50,923 nt of DNA from SICU01 sp038045445 (GTDB lineage: Archaea > Nanobdellota > Nanobdellia > Pacearchaeales > GW2011-AR1). The position numbers were made by a program, and so were the translations under genes. Location: contig JBBSYC010000011.1 of NCBI GenBank assembly GCA_038045445.1, positions 1 to 50,923 of the forward strand, written 5' to 3'. Shown here in pieces: positions 33,013 to 42,429 of this stretch; the first letter of the stretch is position 1; each line of letters begins with the position of its first letter. The notes beneath the pieces were generated by a model. It was not told where the DNA came from. It searched no databases and worked only from the letters and a program-made list of their open reading frames with translations.

Positions 33013-36000
33013 CTATAAATAATAAATTATTTTCTCCCTTATCTGTTTTTCAAAATCTGCATATAGCTGAGTAATTACATCTTTTGTTTGTTCAATAAAA
33101 AATTCTCCAAGTTCTAACTTATGCCTTCGGATAAATTTATTATATATTATTTCGAAATCTGAAATTATTTCATCTTCTGTAAATTTTGTACCTATTGAAT
33201 TAATTTTTGCTATGAGTAATTTTCCTTCTCGAGATTCTTTAATGAAATTAAAAAAACCATCAATCTTTAGTTCAAAATCCTCTATAGATTGTCCTATCAC
33301 TTCTTCTTCTTTATTTTTCTTCTCTAAAACTGCAAGGATATCATATTTATATTTTTTAGTTCCGTATTCAGATTCTTTTTCTCCAACTTTGTATTTCTTT
33401 GGTCTTGGCTCTGTATATTCTGGAACATCAACAATCCCTATTTTTTCATCAAAATATATCTCAACTTCATCTTTAACTTCTTCTTTTTTATTCAGAGCAT
33501 TATATTCATTATTAAATTTTCTCCAAAATTCCAAGAGGATTATTTCTTTATATTTTGCGTCAAAGTCAATTACATATTGTATTAAATTTAATATGTGGAA
33601 ATATTTGTTAATCTCCTTTTTCAAGACTTTACTTCTTTGAGGATTAGATTTAATGTATTTTGAGAATTTATCTTCCAAATGTAACGCATCATTAACATCA
33701 GAATGCTTACTAAATACTTTTTCGGCATAAAATTTAAAATAATTTGAGTACATTTCATTTTGAATTAATCTCACATATAAATCTTCGAATAGTTTGATCT
33801 CATTAAATGGGTCAAAATCGCTTACAACAACATCGCTAAAATGTTCAAATGCTGTTTTTATATTGTTGATATTTACATTTTTGTGTGAAAAGTCAATAAT
33901 CTTACAGTTTTCCTTATATTTCATAGTTCTATTTACTCTAGAAATTGTTTGAATTGCATTTATATCTCTAATCTCCTTATCTAAAAATAATGTGTGGAGC
34001 GTTGGTTCATCAAAACCTGTTTGCAATTTATCTACTACTATAATTAACCCATTTTTTGCAAGTGTGTAATTTTGGAGAACTTTTTCTTCGGATAACCCTT
34101 TATTTAGTGTACTGGATCTAAAATTATCTTGCCCATCAGTACTATAAACAATATATATTGGTGCATCTTTGAAACGATCGTATTTTGCCTCTTTAACTAT
34201 TTTTTTATAACACTCATCTATTCGATCCTTATATTTTATTGCGCTTTTTATGGAATAGACTGCAAGCATGGCTTTTGCCTGACCTCTAATTCTTGGATAA
34301 ACATCTTGAACTAATCTTTCAACAACGAATTTAGATATTGCAGCTATTCTATCATCATTTTCATATATTTTTCTTTTTTCATTTAATTTATATTCTTTCT
34401 TCTTATCGGAAAATCCCTTTATCTTATCTTCAGGCAATTCATAGTACATTTTTGCAGAAACTGGAACTAAATTAAGTAACGGGTTGAGTATATATCCATC
34501 ATCTATTGCTTCCCTCATGGTATAGCTATCAAATGGCTTCCATATTTTTTCAGATTCTGCATATTTATTGAATTCTCCAAATCTTGCTAATGCATGATCG
34601 CTAGGTGTTGCAGTGAAACCTATAAGCAGATTTTTCTTCTTCTTTTTCGGTGAATATCTTTGGTTATCAAAACTATTTTGTAATTCATCAAATAAATTCA
34701 TCATCTCCTCATTTTGAGTACCGCTATGAGATCTATGTATTTCATCTATTAAAAATACAGTTCTCATCTCTGCTAACTTTTTTAATACTTTTTGGTCTAA
34801 AATATTTTTGATAGAACTAAACTTTTGTAAATTAACAATTACGATTCTTTTATCTGAAGAAAGAGCATCTATAAAGGTCTTTTTATCTTTAGCCTCCATA
34901 TACATTCGGCTATCAATATTCATATTAAACATCTTTCGATCTATTTGATCTCTCAATTGAAGTCTATCTACTACAACCATAATTTTGTCATAAACATAAG
35001 ACTCATTCCTCTTTAGATCTTTTAATTGGAGAGCAGTCCAGCCAATTATATTGCTCTTGCCAAATCCTGCTGCGTATTGCAGAAGAAGAGAATAAACATT
35101 TTTATTATTGTTATATTTTAATCTTTTTTCAATTAACTCTTGTCTTAATTTCAGACTTACTCCTTTTAAATCTTCTTTTAACTTATTAACAAAATAATCA
35201 TCTTCGTGTTCATGGGCTAAGAATTCATCGATTTTTTTTAAAATCTTATCGGCTCCATATTTTTGTTTTGGTCTCGGAGAAATTAACCGCCCTTTCTCAT
35301 TTTTAGCTGTTGTTCCGCTCTTTCCTTTAATAATATCCCGTTCAATAAAGTTATAATATAAAATCTCTTTTTCAATCATATCCTTAGAGTATAAAGCAGT
35401 AAAAATTTCTTTGAGTTTGTCTTGTTTGGACAAAGAGTCATTGCTTAATGGATAGGGCTTGCAATTCAAATATACTTTTTGTTTATATTCATCAAAATTA
35501 CTCCATTTACCTTCTTGATACAAGAATTTAAGATCTTCAAATGTATCTGTAATATTTCTTATAATATAAGTTTCCTCTAGATCGGTTGTTGTTATATGTA
35601 TTGCTTTTTCAAATATTTTTAAGAAATCTTTCCTAATGGCCTGAGAATTATCATTATACTTTGCTATTTGTAGATAAGCTATTACTGCTTCCCTATAGTC
35701 TTTTGCAATTTTATTTCTACCATTTTTTCCAGCATTTTGACTGCTAAAGTTGGATTTTAATTCGCTGTAGCTTAGAAAAATACCATTTAGAAAAATACCA
35801 ACATCTGGTCTAAATGAAAATACTTGCTTATTCTCATAATCATATTTATATGGGAGTTCTTGAACAACAGAGAATACATTTTGATTAAATAATTCGTTTC
35901 CATATGTTTCGCTTTCACTTACATAAAATAAGTAGAATTTTAGTCCTTGAAAGGTTATACTTTTATTTATATTAAAAAAAAGAGCCATATTTCTTGAATC

Positions 36001-36249
36001 TTTTATTCTTGAAAATAATTCTTCAATGAACTCTTTTATTAGCTTATCTTCATTATGGTCATATTTTTTAAGGAGTGCTCCATAGTTAACCTTGTTCAGT
36101 TCGGTTTCCTTTAGAAATTGCTTTAAATCTTCTTCAATGACCAGATTATTAGTTATTGTATTTGCTTTTACTTCTTTATATCCAAGACCATTCACATTAT
36201 CTGTGAAGAAAGGAATTAAAAATTTGTCTTGTAATTGTAATTCATTCAT
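33013..36249 (-). CDS. hsdR: Type I restriction enzyme, R subunit
   Basis: 1078 residues; cuts and translocates DNA at unmethylated sites. N-terminal nuclease core FRPDVGIFLNGIFLSYSELKS (PD-(D/E)xK). The translocase has Walker A YAAGFGKSNIIGW (usual form SAGSGKSN), motif II FLIDEIHRSHSG, motif III GFTATP, the DSYTMREAIDDGYILNP segment and KLQTGFDEPTLHTLFLDK with QTISRVNRT. All catalytic motifs are present, so it should be active. Overlaps hsdS by four bases. Confidence 0.95.
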   Translation of the reverse strand: MNELQLQDKFLIPFFTDNVNGLGYKEVKANTITNNLVIEEDLKQFLKETELNKVNYGALLKKYDHNEDKLIKEFIEELFSRIKDSRNMALFFNINKSITFQGLKFYLFYVSESETYGNELFNQNVFSVVQELPYKYDYENKQVFSFRPDVGIFLNGIFLSYSELKSNFSSQNAGKNGRNKIAKDYREAVIAYLQIAKYNDNSQAIRKDFLKIFEKAIHITTTDLEETYIIRNITDTFEDLKFLYQEGKWSNFDEYKQKVYLNCKPYPLSNDSLSKQDKLKEIFTALYSKDMIEKEILYYNFIERDIIKGKSGTTAKNEKGRLISPRPKQKYGADKILKKIDEFLAHEHEDDYFVNKLKEDLKGVSLKLRQELIEKRLKYNNNKNVYSLLLQYAAGFGKSNIIGWTALQLKDLKRNESYVYDKIMVVVDRLQLRDQIDRKMFNMNIDSRMYMEAKDKKTFIDALSSDKRIVIVNLQKFSSIKNILDQKVLKKLAEMRTVFLIDEIHRSHSGTQNEEMMNLFDELQNSFDNQRYSPKKKKKNLLIGFTATPSDHALARFGEFNKYAESEKIWKPFDSYTMREAIDDGYILNPLLNLVPVSAKMYYELPEDKIKGFSDKKKEYKLNEKRKIYENDDRIAAISKFVVERLVQDVYPRIRGQAKAMLAVYSIKSAIKYKDRIDECYKKIVKEAKYDRFKDAPIYIVYSTDGQDNFRSSTLNKGLSEEKVLQNYTLAKNGLIIVVDKLQTGFDEPTLHTLFLDKEIRDINAIQTISRVNRTMKYKENCKIIDFSHKNVNINNIKTAFEHFSDVVVSDFDPFNEIKLFEDLYVRLIQNEMYSNYFKFYAEKVFSKHSDVNDALHLEDKFSKYIKSNPQRSKVLKKEINKYFHILNLIQYVIDFDAKYKEIILLEFWRKFNNEYNALNKKEEVKDEVEIYFDEKIGIVDVPEYTEPRPKKYKVGEKESEYGTKKYKYDILAVLEKKNKEEEVIGQSIEDFELKIDGFFNFIKESREGKLLIAKINSIGTKFTEDEIISDFEIIYNKFIRRHKLELGEFFIEQTKDVITQLYADFEKQIREKIIYYL

Positions 36250-37565
36250 TCTGCAACCCTCATTTTACCTGTAACGACATCATTTATTAGAATTTTTCTA
36301 AACTCAGTTAGAGTGTTTATTTGTTCATCAATTTTTGAGATAATTTTGTCAATTTTTGAAGTTTTTTCCTCTAGAATATTTGCAATTTCAACCTGTTCCT
36401 CATAAGGTGGTAGCGGAATTTGCATGCTATTAAACACATTTAATCCTAATATCGGTCTAGTAGTCCCCTGTGCAGATTTTGAAAAATAATATTGTATGAG
36501 GTGGTTATTAAACAAATATTTTATAAATTTTAAGTCTAATTTAATTGAAAATCTAATTCTTAATAAATGGTAACTATATAGGGTATTTTCCAAGTCTTCC
36601 ATTACTACTGCAGAAACCCCTATATCTTCTATTGTTTCTGAACTAGGAGTTATTAAAAGATCTCCCTTACATAGTTTTTTATCATTAATTTGTAACTTAT
36701 TTGCACTAACAATCATAAATTTCGAAGAGTTTCTAATTTCTTTTGTTAAACTATTATAAACATCTGTATAGTTTACAAGACTAACTAGATCTTCACCTTC
36801 TTCTATCTTTTTGTTTACGCTACTAGTTGAAATAGTACTAATGTCTTTTAAACGAATTAAATTCCAGTGTTTAGGTATTGATTCGATACCTTCAATCTTA
36901 GACTTTTTAAAAACAGCATTCTTATTTGTTCCGCCATATATTATTTCTGAAATTATTGCTTTTCTCAATTCATTAAGAGTACTTTTTTTCCTACTGAGCA
37001 AGTTTATTTTATTATCAATTTGTTTAGTTTTTAATTTTAAAAATCTTACAATTTCTTTCTGAGTCTCTATGGGTGGTATTATAGAGTTTATTTGAAAAAA
37101 TTCTGAAGGGTATAATCTTAGCCTAGAAGAAACAATTCCTTTAGAGTAGCGAGTCATTTCCATAATATAATTTGGAGTGGTAAAAAGATATTCTAGGTAA
37201 TCTGAAGAAAAATCAAATAAATTTAGACCTCTATAAACTCCATAAGCTGGGCTGCATATCCCATCATGTTTAGACACACCTAAGGCACCCATCCATGCCC
37301 ACATAGTATTAATTATCAGATCTTCTTTTTTGCACAATTTATATCCTTCCATAGAATCTGCAAAAAACATATTCACCGTCTTCTCTTTTCTTGGAGTTAC
37401 TCCAGTTAAATGTGATACTGTCAATAGGAGTTCTTTGCCTTCCTTAGATTTCTCAGAAACTTCAAAAAAAATATCTTTATTTCTTTGAATCTTCCAATGA
37501 TGCGGAATCTCAGATAACCATCCGAGATCTACATTTTTATAATTATTATAGCTTTTAATTTTCAT
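36246..37565 (-). CDS. hsdS: Type I restriction enzyme, specificity subunit
   Basis: 439 residues with two target-recognition domains, each starting at an IPxHWK motif (SEIPHHWKIQRNKDIFFEV, SIPKHWNLIRLKDIS), and two conserved helical spacers (PPIETQKEIVRFLKLKTKQI and PPYEEQVEIANILEEKTSKI). It sets the DNA sequence recognised by the M2S methylase and R2M2S nuclease. Overlaps hsdM and hsdR by four bases each, giving tight coupling. Confidence 0.95.
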   Translation of the reverse strand: MKIKSYNNYKNVDLGWLSEIPHHWKIQRNKDIFFEVSEKSKEGKELLLTVSHLTGVTPRKEKTVNMFFADSMEGYKLCKKEDLIINTMWAWMGALGVSKHDGICSPAYGVYRGLNLFDFSSDYLEYLFTTPNYIMEMTRYSKGIVSSRLRLYPSEFFQINSIIPPIETQKEIVRFLKLKTKQIDNKINLLSRKKSTLNELRKAIISEIIYGGTNKNAVFKKSKIEGIESIPKHWNLIRLKDISTISTSSVNKKIEEGEDLVSLVNYTDVYNSLTKEIRNSSKFMIVSANKLQINDKKLCKGDLLITPSSETIEDIGVSAVVMEDLENTLYSYHLLRIRFSIKLDLKFIKYLFNNHLIQYYFSKSAQGTTRPILGLNVFNSMQIPLPPYEEQVEIANILEEKTSKIDKIISKIDEQINTLTEFRKILINDVVTGKMRVAE

Positions 37566-39601
37566 AGTTCAAGTTCTTCTTCAATTTTTTGAAGCTCTTT
37601 ATTTTGATCTTTGATTTCATCAATAATCTTTTTTAATTCTCTTAATTCTTTAAGTTTGTAAAATACTTTATTAAAATTAATTTCAACACCAACCGTATTT
37701 TCAAGATATTCATATGGTTTTTTAATATACATTTTTAAAAAGTCTTTAATATTATTTTTATTCTCTACTTCATCTTCAATGTAAGGGATTATCTCATAGT
37801 CTTTTTCGTAATCTGTTGTCAATTCAACAGTAATACTTATCATTTCTTTTTTTGAGTTAGATGATTTCTTATAACTCGGTTTAATTAGTATTTTTCCACA
37901 GCCTAATTCATTCTTAATACCATTTGCTTCTTTAATTAAAGTTTTCTTTTCATTGTCAAAATAGAATTCTGCCTCAGAAGTTTCAATTATTAGATCTTCT
38001 TCATAATCTAAATCTGACAACCTTTGTTTTAAGAATTCATAATAATCACTTAATGACTCGTACTTTTTTTTATCCCAATCAGATATTAAAAATTTATCTA
38101 TAATTATTTCTTTATTGCTATTTTTTTTAATTAATCTTTTAGGTTCTAATTTTAGAATGTCTTTTCCGTTCATATGGCTATTAAAACTATTTCCGTTTAC
38201 GTCTAAATTAGTTAATTTGATTATTTGTTTATTAAAATAAAAGTAATCTCGATTAAATATTCTAGAATAATCATTTTCTTTGAATTCTAAAAAAGTCCTC
38301 AAGATATCTTTCCTATTTTGCTCATCCATTTCTTTTCTTTTTTCACCCTTATTTTTTTTTAATGGTACATATTTGTTGCTAGCATCAATTAACATAATAT
38401 TTTTTTGCCTTATCTTAGGTTTACTTTTATTTATGATCCAAAGATAAGTAAAAATCCCTGTATTAAAAAATTCATCAGAAGGTAATTGAATTATTGCTTC
38501 AACAAAATCTTTATCAAAAAGCCATTTACGGATATTACTTTCTCCACTTCCGGCATCTCCACTGAATAATGCAGAACCGTTATGTACAATAACTGCAAAA
38601 CCACTATCGTTCAATCTAGATACTATATGCTGATTAAACAAAAGTTGCCCATCAGTAGTTGAAGGATAATCTTGAAACTGTCCCGTTTTATCATTGTAAA
38701 TGTCTTTTGCAAAGTCTTTCCAAGTAATGCCGTGTGGTGGATTAGCAACTACTACATCGAATTCTTTATTATAATATTTTGTACTTGTTAGAGTATTTCC
38801 ATACTCTATTGAAGAATTTTCACGAAAACGGCTTTCAATTTTTGCTAAAGCATAAAGACTATCACTCCAATCTTGACCATAAGTAGCAATTGGTCTATCC
38901 GAACTTTCTTTAATTCTATCTTCAACACCAAACAAAAGATTTCCACCTCCACAACTAGGATCATAAATTGTAAGAAATTCTTTACTCTTTTCAATTTTTG
39001 AATTGACTATTTCTGAAATTAAGGAGATAACATCATCAGGAGTATACTGTTCTCCAGCAGTTTCTGCAGAAATATCTGCCCACTTTCTTTTAATATGTTC
39101 TTCCAGAGTTGTAATTTCACTATTATTAAATGGTTTTAGATCTATTTCACTCCAACCTTTAACAAACGCAAAGAAAATCTTTTTCTTTTTTAATTGACCA
39201 CATATGCCTGAAATATCTAAGAATCTCTCTTCTTCATTACTTTTGTCAATTCCAAGTAAGTCTTTGGTTTCACCATCAAATCCCTTTAAATAAGCATCAA
39301 AATCAATTTCAAAGGTTTTATCATTTTTGCAAATATCGATTAATGTTTTTTCTTTTTCAAACAAATATTTATTATATCCTTTTCCAGCTTCTTTGATCTC
39401 TTCTAAAAAATCTTCTTTGTCCAATTTATCTCCAGACTTCTCTAATTCTTCTTTCATCCTCAAAAGTCTGCTCTCTACAAGGACTAATGCAAAAAACGGC
39501 ATCATAAATTTAGGGAAATCGCTTTGTTTGATCCCTGCACCAATCAAAGAGTCTGCTGTTGACCAGACTTTTGATTCATATTGCATAATATTACCACTCA
39601 T
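37562..39601 (-). CDS. hsdM: Type I restriction enzyme, methyltransferase subunit
   Basis: 679 residues; adenine-N6 methyltransferase. SAM-binding motif I IYDPSCGGGNLLFG, catalytic motif IV VVVANPPHGITW (NPPF/Y type), EQYTPDDVISLISEIV and TDGQLLFNQHIVSRL are typical. N-terminal helical domain and a C-terminal coiled coil that contacts HsdS. First gene of the operon; TATA-like TTTTTATATTTG centred near 39626 fits a leaderless start. Confidence 0.95.
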   Translation of the reverse strand: MSGNIMQYESKVWSTADSLIGAGIKQSDFPKFMMPFFALVLVESRLLRMKEELEKSGDKLDKEDFLEEIKEAGKGYNKYLFEKEKTLIDICKNDKTFEIDFDAYLKGFDGETKDLLGIDKSNEEERFLDISGICGQLKKKKIFFAFVKGWSEIDLKPFNNSEITTLEEHIKRKWADISAETAGEQYTPDDVISLISEIVNSKIEKSKEFLTIYDPSCGGGNLLFGVEDRIKESSDRPIATYGQDWSDSLYALAKIESRFRENSSIEYGNTLTSTKYYNKEFDVVVANPPHGITWKDFAKDIYNDKTGQFQDYPSTTDGQLLFNQHIVSRLNDSGFAVIVHNGSALFSGDAGSGESNIRKWLFDKDFVEAIIQLPSDEFFNTGIFTYLWIINKSKPKIRQKNIMLIDASNKYVPLKKNKGEKRKEMDEQNRKDILRTFLEFKENDYSRIFNRDYFYFNKQIIKLTNLDVNGNSFNSHMNGKDILKLEPKRLIKKNSNKEIIIDKFLISDWDKKKYESLSDYYEFLKQRLSDLDYEEDLIIETSEAEFYFDNEKKTLIKEANGIKNELGCGKILIKPSYKKSSNSKKEMISITVELTTDYEKDYEIIPYIEDEVENKNNIKDFLKMYIKKPYEYLENTVGVEINFNKVFYKLKELRELKKIIDEIKDQNKELQKIEEELEL

Positions 39602-39674
39602 AGATTTAAACCTTAAATCAAATATAAAAAACTATCATTTCTGCCATTCTTAGAATGCTTAGTCAAGAGGCTCT

Positions 39675-39734
39675 CTAACCCTTCCCAACAAACATCATCA
39701 CAGGAACAGGACTACCTTCTTGTTCAATTCTCTT
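39675..39734 (-). pseudogene. Decayed duplicate of the C terminus of the neighbouring gene
   Basis: A frame directly after the 39724 gene reads RIEQEGSPVPVMMFVGKG and a stop. It parallels the end of that gene, LEKKGVVPIFLLLGKVKEN, in spacing and pattern. It is either the end of a lost paralogue or an alternative C terminus reached by frameshift. Confidence 0.35.
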
Positions 39735-40038
39735 TTACCTTCCCCAACAAAAGAAAAATAGGCACTACACCCTTCTTCTCTAATTCTTCCATTATTTTCT
39801 TAGATTCTTTTGATGAACGATTGTAAAACATTGTATAACCAAAACTACTTCTCTTCTCTCTTAACTGTGGAAATATATCAATAATCTCTTTCTGTAATTG
39901 AATAACATTCCAAGAACCTAAGCTTTCCTTATAAGAAAGTTTTCCATTAATCTGAATAGTTTCTTTAGGTTCGAGATATGAGAGCATCTCAGATAATAGT
40001 TCTTCTTTACTTCTCTCCTTTTGCAGTGCGTTCCTCAT
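39724..40038 (-). CDS. Uncharacterised protein, 104 aa, last gene of the radical SAM operon
   Basis: Helix-rich chain (KERSKEELLSEMLSYLEP, SWNVIQLQKEIIDIFPQLRE) then a beta-helix end (GYTMFYNRSSKESKKIMEEL). It lies 22 bases after the phosphatase gene on the same strand, so it is probably part of that operon. No motif recognised. Sequence after its stop resembles its own C terminus. Confidence 0.6.
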   Translation of the reverse strand: MRNALQKERSKEELLSEMLSYLEPKETIQINGKLSYKESLGSWNVIQLQKEIIDIFPQLREKRSSFGYTMFYNRSSKESKKIMEELEKKGVVPIFLLLGKVKEN

Positions 40039-40060
40039 TAATTAATTCCATCACTACCTC

Positions 40061-40627
40061 CTATCTTTTTTTATTTCTTAAAATTGGTATACTAACTAAG
40101 TTTTTCAAATCCAATTCAACAATTTGACAATTTCTCAAGTCTAATTCATCAGACTCATAAGGATTCAAATTTTTAGTTGCACCCATAAGCATTTTTCCAA
40201 TGCAACCATGAGTTATTAAGAGAATATTACCTTCTTCTTTTACTAATCTATAAAGGATAATTTTTGCTCTTTCCATTAGTTGATCAAGGTCTTCACCGTT
40301 TTTAGGTCGCTTATGTTCAGCAATAAGTTTCTTTACATCAGATTTCTTCATACCTATCCATTCACCACTATTTACTTCTCTAAAAATTGGATCATAATTT
40401 ATTTTTAGACCTGATTTTTTTGAAAAATATTGGGATAGTTCTTTACAACGTAAAGAATCACTTGAATAAACTTTAGTTATACCTAAAGACATTAATTTTT
40501 TAACGGCAATAATTATCTGAGACTTACCGACTTCAGATAATTCTCCTTTTAGAGGGTCTTCGATAATTTTTTCTCGATTGTTTATAGTTTCAGGATGCCT
40601 TATGATGAATAGTTTAGAGATCATCAC
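40061..40627 (-). CDS. Histidine phosphatase superfamily protein
   Basis: 188 residues of the phosphoglycerate-mutase-like type. The catalytic His is in LFIIRHPETINN (RHxxT), other active-site residues are in YSSDSLRCKELS (Arg), PIFREVNSGEWIG (Glu) and LLITHGCIGKML (second His). The family removes phosphate from small molecules including nucleotides and sugars. It overlaps the CYTH gene by four bases, so a phosphorylated product of the operon is a natural substrate; this is inference. Confidence 0.88.
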   Translation of the reverse strand: MMISKLFIIRHPETINNREKIIEDPLKGELSEVGKSQIIIAVKKLMSLGITKVYSSDSLRCKELSQYFSKKSGLKINYDPIFREVNSGEWIGMKKSDVKKLIAEHKRPKNGEDLDQLMERAKIILYRLVKEEGNILLITHGCIGKMLMGATKNLNPYESDELDLRNCQIVELDLKNLVSIPILRNKKR

Positions 40628-41139
40628 TTATTGGCCTCATCCAATTTTCTGAAATGATCTTTATCTATTGGTTGAAGAACTCCAGTAAATAATTTTGTTA
40701 TTTTCTCCACTTCTGTTTTAGTTTTGCCTTCTATTTCTACAAAGTCAACCGAAGCAGGTTCAAGTATTTTCATTATTCCTAATTCTGTTCCTTCAATATC
40801 CCAATATTCCCTAAGAGTTCTATTTTTTAGTATTCTTTTAAATCCAAGACTCTTTAGTATGAGTTCCATTTTTTCATGATCGCCTACTAAAACATTTATC
40901 TCAACTCTTTCCCAAACATCACTATCTGTTTCTTTCTTTCCTTTGAAAGTCAATTCAGAAACTCCTTTTTTTGTTCTTATCCTTAGTATATTTTCAGCAG
41001 TTTTCATAGTTTCGCCTTTTTTTCCATAATAACAATCAATAATTTCATAAGTTTCCTTAGGTTTGCCTTTTACTGCTTTCAACTTATCCCTTAGATCTTT
41101 CTCATTAGAATACTTCAGTTTAATCTCTATTTCCTTCAT
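40624..41139 (-). CDS. CYTH-domain protein (CyaB/thiamine-triphosphatase-like)
   Basis: 171 residues. The diagnostic ExExK motif is at the N terminus (MKEIEIKLKY), followed by a basic and acidic beta-barrel pattern (LRIRTKKGVSELTFKGKK, WERVEINVLVGD, VDFVEIEGKTKTEVEK) that forms the triphosphate tunnel. CYTH proteins act on triphosphates, as adenylate cyclases or tripolyphosphatases. Four-base overlaps on both sides place it in the radical SAM operon. Confidence 0.9.
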   Translation of the reverse strand: MKEIEIKLKYSNEKDLRDKLKAVKGKPKETYEIIDCYYGKKGETMKTAENILRIRTKKGVSELTFKGKKETDSDVWERVEINVLVGDHEKMELILKSLGFKRILKNRTLREYWDIEGTELGIMKILEPASVDFVEIEGKTKTEVEKITKLFTGVLQPIDKDHFRKLDEANK

Positions 41140-41765
41140 ATTTGTCCAAGACTCCCATCATTTTTAACTCTTTTCGATGCTATTTTTTCTAAAACTAATA
41201 TTCTAGTTTCTTCTTTGCTTCCATAAGCATTTACCCTTATTATCTCAGGTTTTGCTATCTGAAATTGAGCATATCTATCGAATAATTTTGTTAATTCGCC
41301 CATATTGTCTCTTGTATTAATCCCAGCACACATATAGGAATAGTCAAGACCTTCGTCTCTTTGAGAATGTATTCTTGCCAGAGAAGTCGCAGGTTCTACC
41401 ATAAATAATAATGGTAAGTCGACTAAAGGTTGTAACCTTTCAAGTCTACTGCTTGTTTGTTGATAGAAACTAGCAGATAACTCCCCATCTTCATTATCAG
41501 CTCTTAACATTACTTCTCTGTCATAGGGTCCTCTATCCATTAAAACATAATCTGGATTTTTAGCTTGAGCTTCTGCTATCCTTTGTTCAAAATAGGAAGC
41601 CATTCTAAAGTGGAAATCTTCTAAACCGCTACAATCTTTGAAATTTATAGGGGCTCTAGTAATTACTTCACATTTTTGACCTTGAGATCCAAAATGAGCT
41701 TCAAGATTTCTTAATGTTGAAGTTTTTCCTGTTCTAGAAAGTCCAAATATTTCAATTGTAAGCAT
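41136..41765 (-). CDS. P-loop kinase, deoxynucleoside/thymidylate-kinase-like
   Basis: 209 residues. Walker A is GLSRTGKTSTLRNLEAHFG at the N terminus, and MDRGPYDREVMLRAD corresponds to the DR(S/G) motif of deoxynucleoside and thymidylate kinases. Substrate not determinable. An AAGGAGG ribosome site precedes the start, in contrast to the leaderless core genes. Amino acid use is poorer in Lys and Ile than its neighbours, hinting at a separate origin. Overlaps both neighbours. Confidence 0.75.
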   Translation of the reverse strand: MLTIEIFGLSRTGKTSTLRNLEAHFGSQGQKCEVITRAPINFKDCSGLEDFHFRMASYFEQRIAEAQAKNPDYVLMDRGPYDREVMLRADNEDGELSASFYQQTSSRLERLQPLVDLPLLFMVEPATSLARIHSQRDEGLDYSYMCAGINTRDNMGELTKLFDRYAQFQIAKPEIIRVNAYGSKEETRILVLEKIASKRVKNDGSLGQI

Positions 41766-42429
41766 ATATTTCCGCCTCCTTCTTATTAAAGTTACTAGAA
41801 ATGAATTGATGAAGTAGAGGAGAATACTTTCTTATTTCATTTTGGAGCAAGCTTAGATCTTTGAAAGTATTGATATCTCCTTGAGTTTGTAACAATGCAC
41901 ATTCTCCTTTAGTATTTTTGATAAGATCTTTTACAGAATTTTCAGTACTCCATCTAACATTATAAAATATTTTATTTTTTTTACTACTTGATCCTATTAA
42001 GTAAACTCCCCCATTATATTCTGGGCCAAAAACATAATCGCGATTATCTAATAACTTAAAAGCTTCTAGAATAGTTGATTCAGTTATCGCAGGTACATCA
42101 CTAGGAATTAAAACTACTTTATCATATTGAATTTTGAATCTTGAGAATAGAGAAGCGAATCTCTCACTTTGATCCAGTTCAAGCAACGAATTATCCATAA
42201 CATAAGCATTAAGCCCTAGTTTTTGCTTTAATAATTGAGATTCTTCTTCGCTATTTACGACTACAATAAAATCATAATGTTTTGAATTGCTTATTTTATT
42301 TATTGTATCCTTAAAGCTACAAAGACTAACTAAAAATGCAAATAAAGTGTTGCTTTCTTTAGCAAGTCTAGTTTTTGATTTACCAAGTTGAGGTACCTTA
42401 GTATACAGAATTAGTAAATTATTACTCAT
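41752..42429 (-). CDS. DUF2064/CofC-like nucleotidyl- or glycosyl-transferase
   Basis: 225 residues with the GT-A-like fold of the TIGR04282/DUF2064 family: YTKVPQLGKSKTRLAKES (nucleotide-binding loop), VVLIPSDVPAIT (metal-binding Asp), FGPEYNGGVYLIG. The family is often found beside radical SAM genes; here the two overlap by four bases. It would transfer NMP or a sugar to a small acceptor. The metal-binding and nucleotide-binding positions appear intact. Confidence 0.8.
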   Translation of the reverse strand: MSNNLLILYTKVPQLGKSKTRLAKESNTLFAFLVSLCSFKDTINKISNSKHYDFIVVVNSEEESQLLKQKLGLNAYVMDNSLLELDQSERFASLFSRFKIQYDKVVLIPSDVPAITESTILEAFKLLDNRDYVFGPEYNGGVYLIGSSSKKNKIFYNVRWSTENSVKDLIKNTKGECALLQTQGDINTFKDLSLLQNEIRKYSPLLHQFISSNFNKKEAEIYAYN

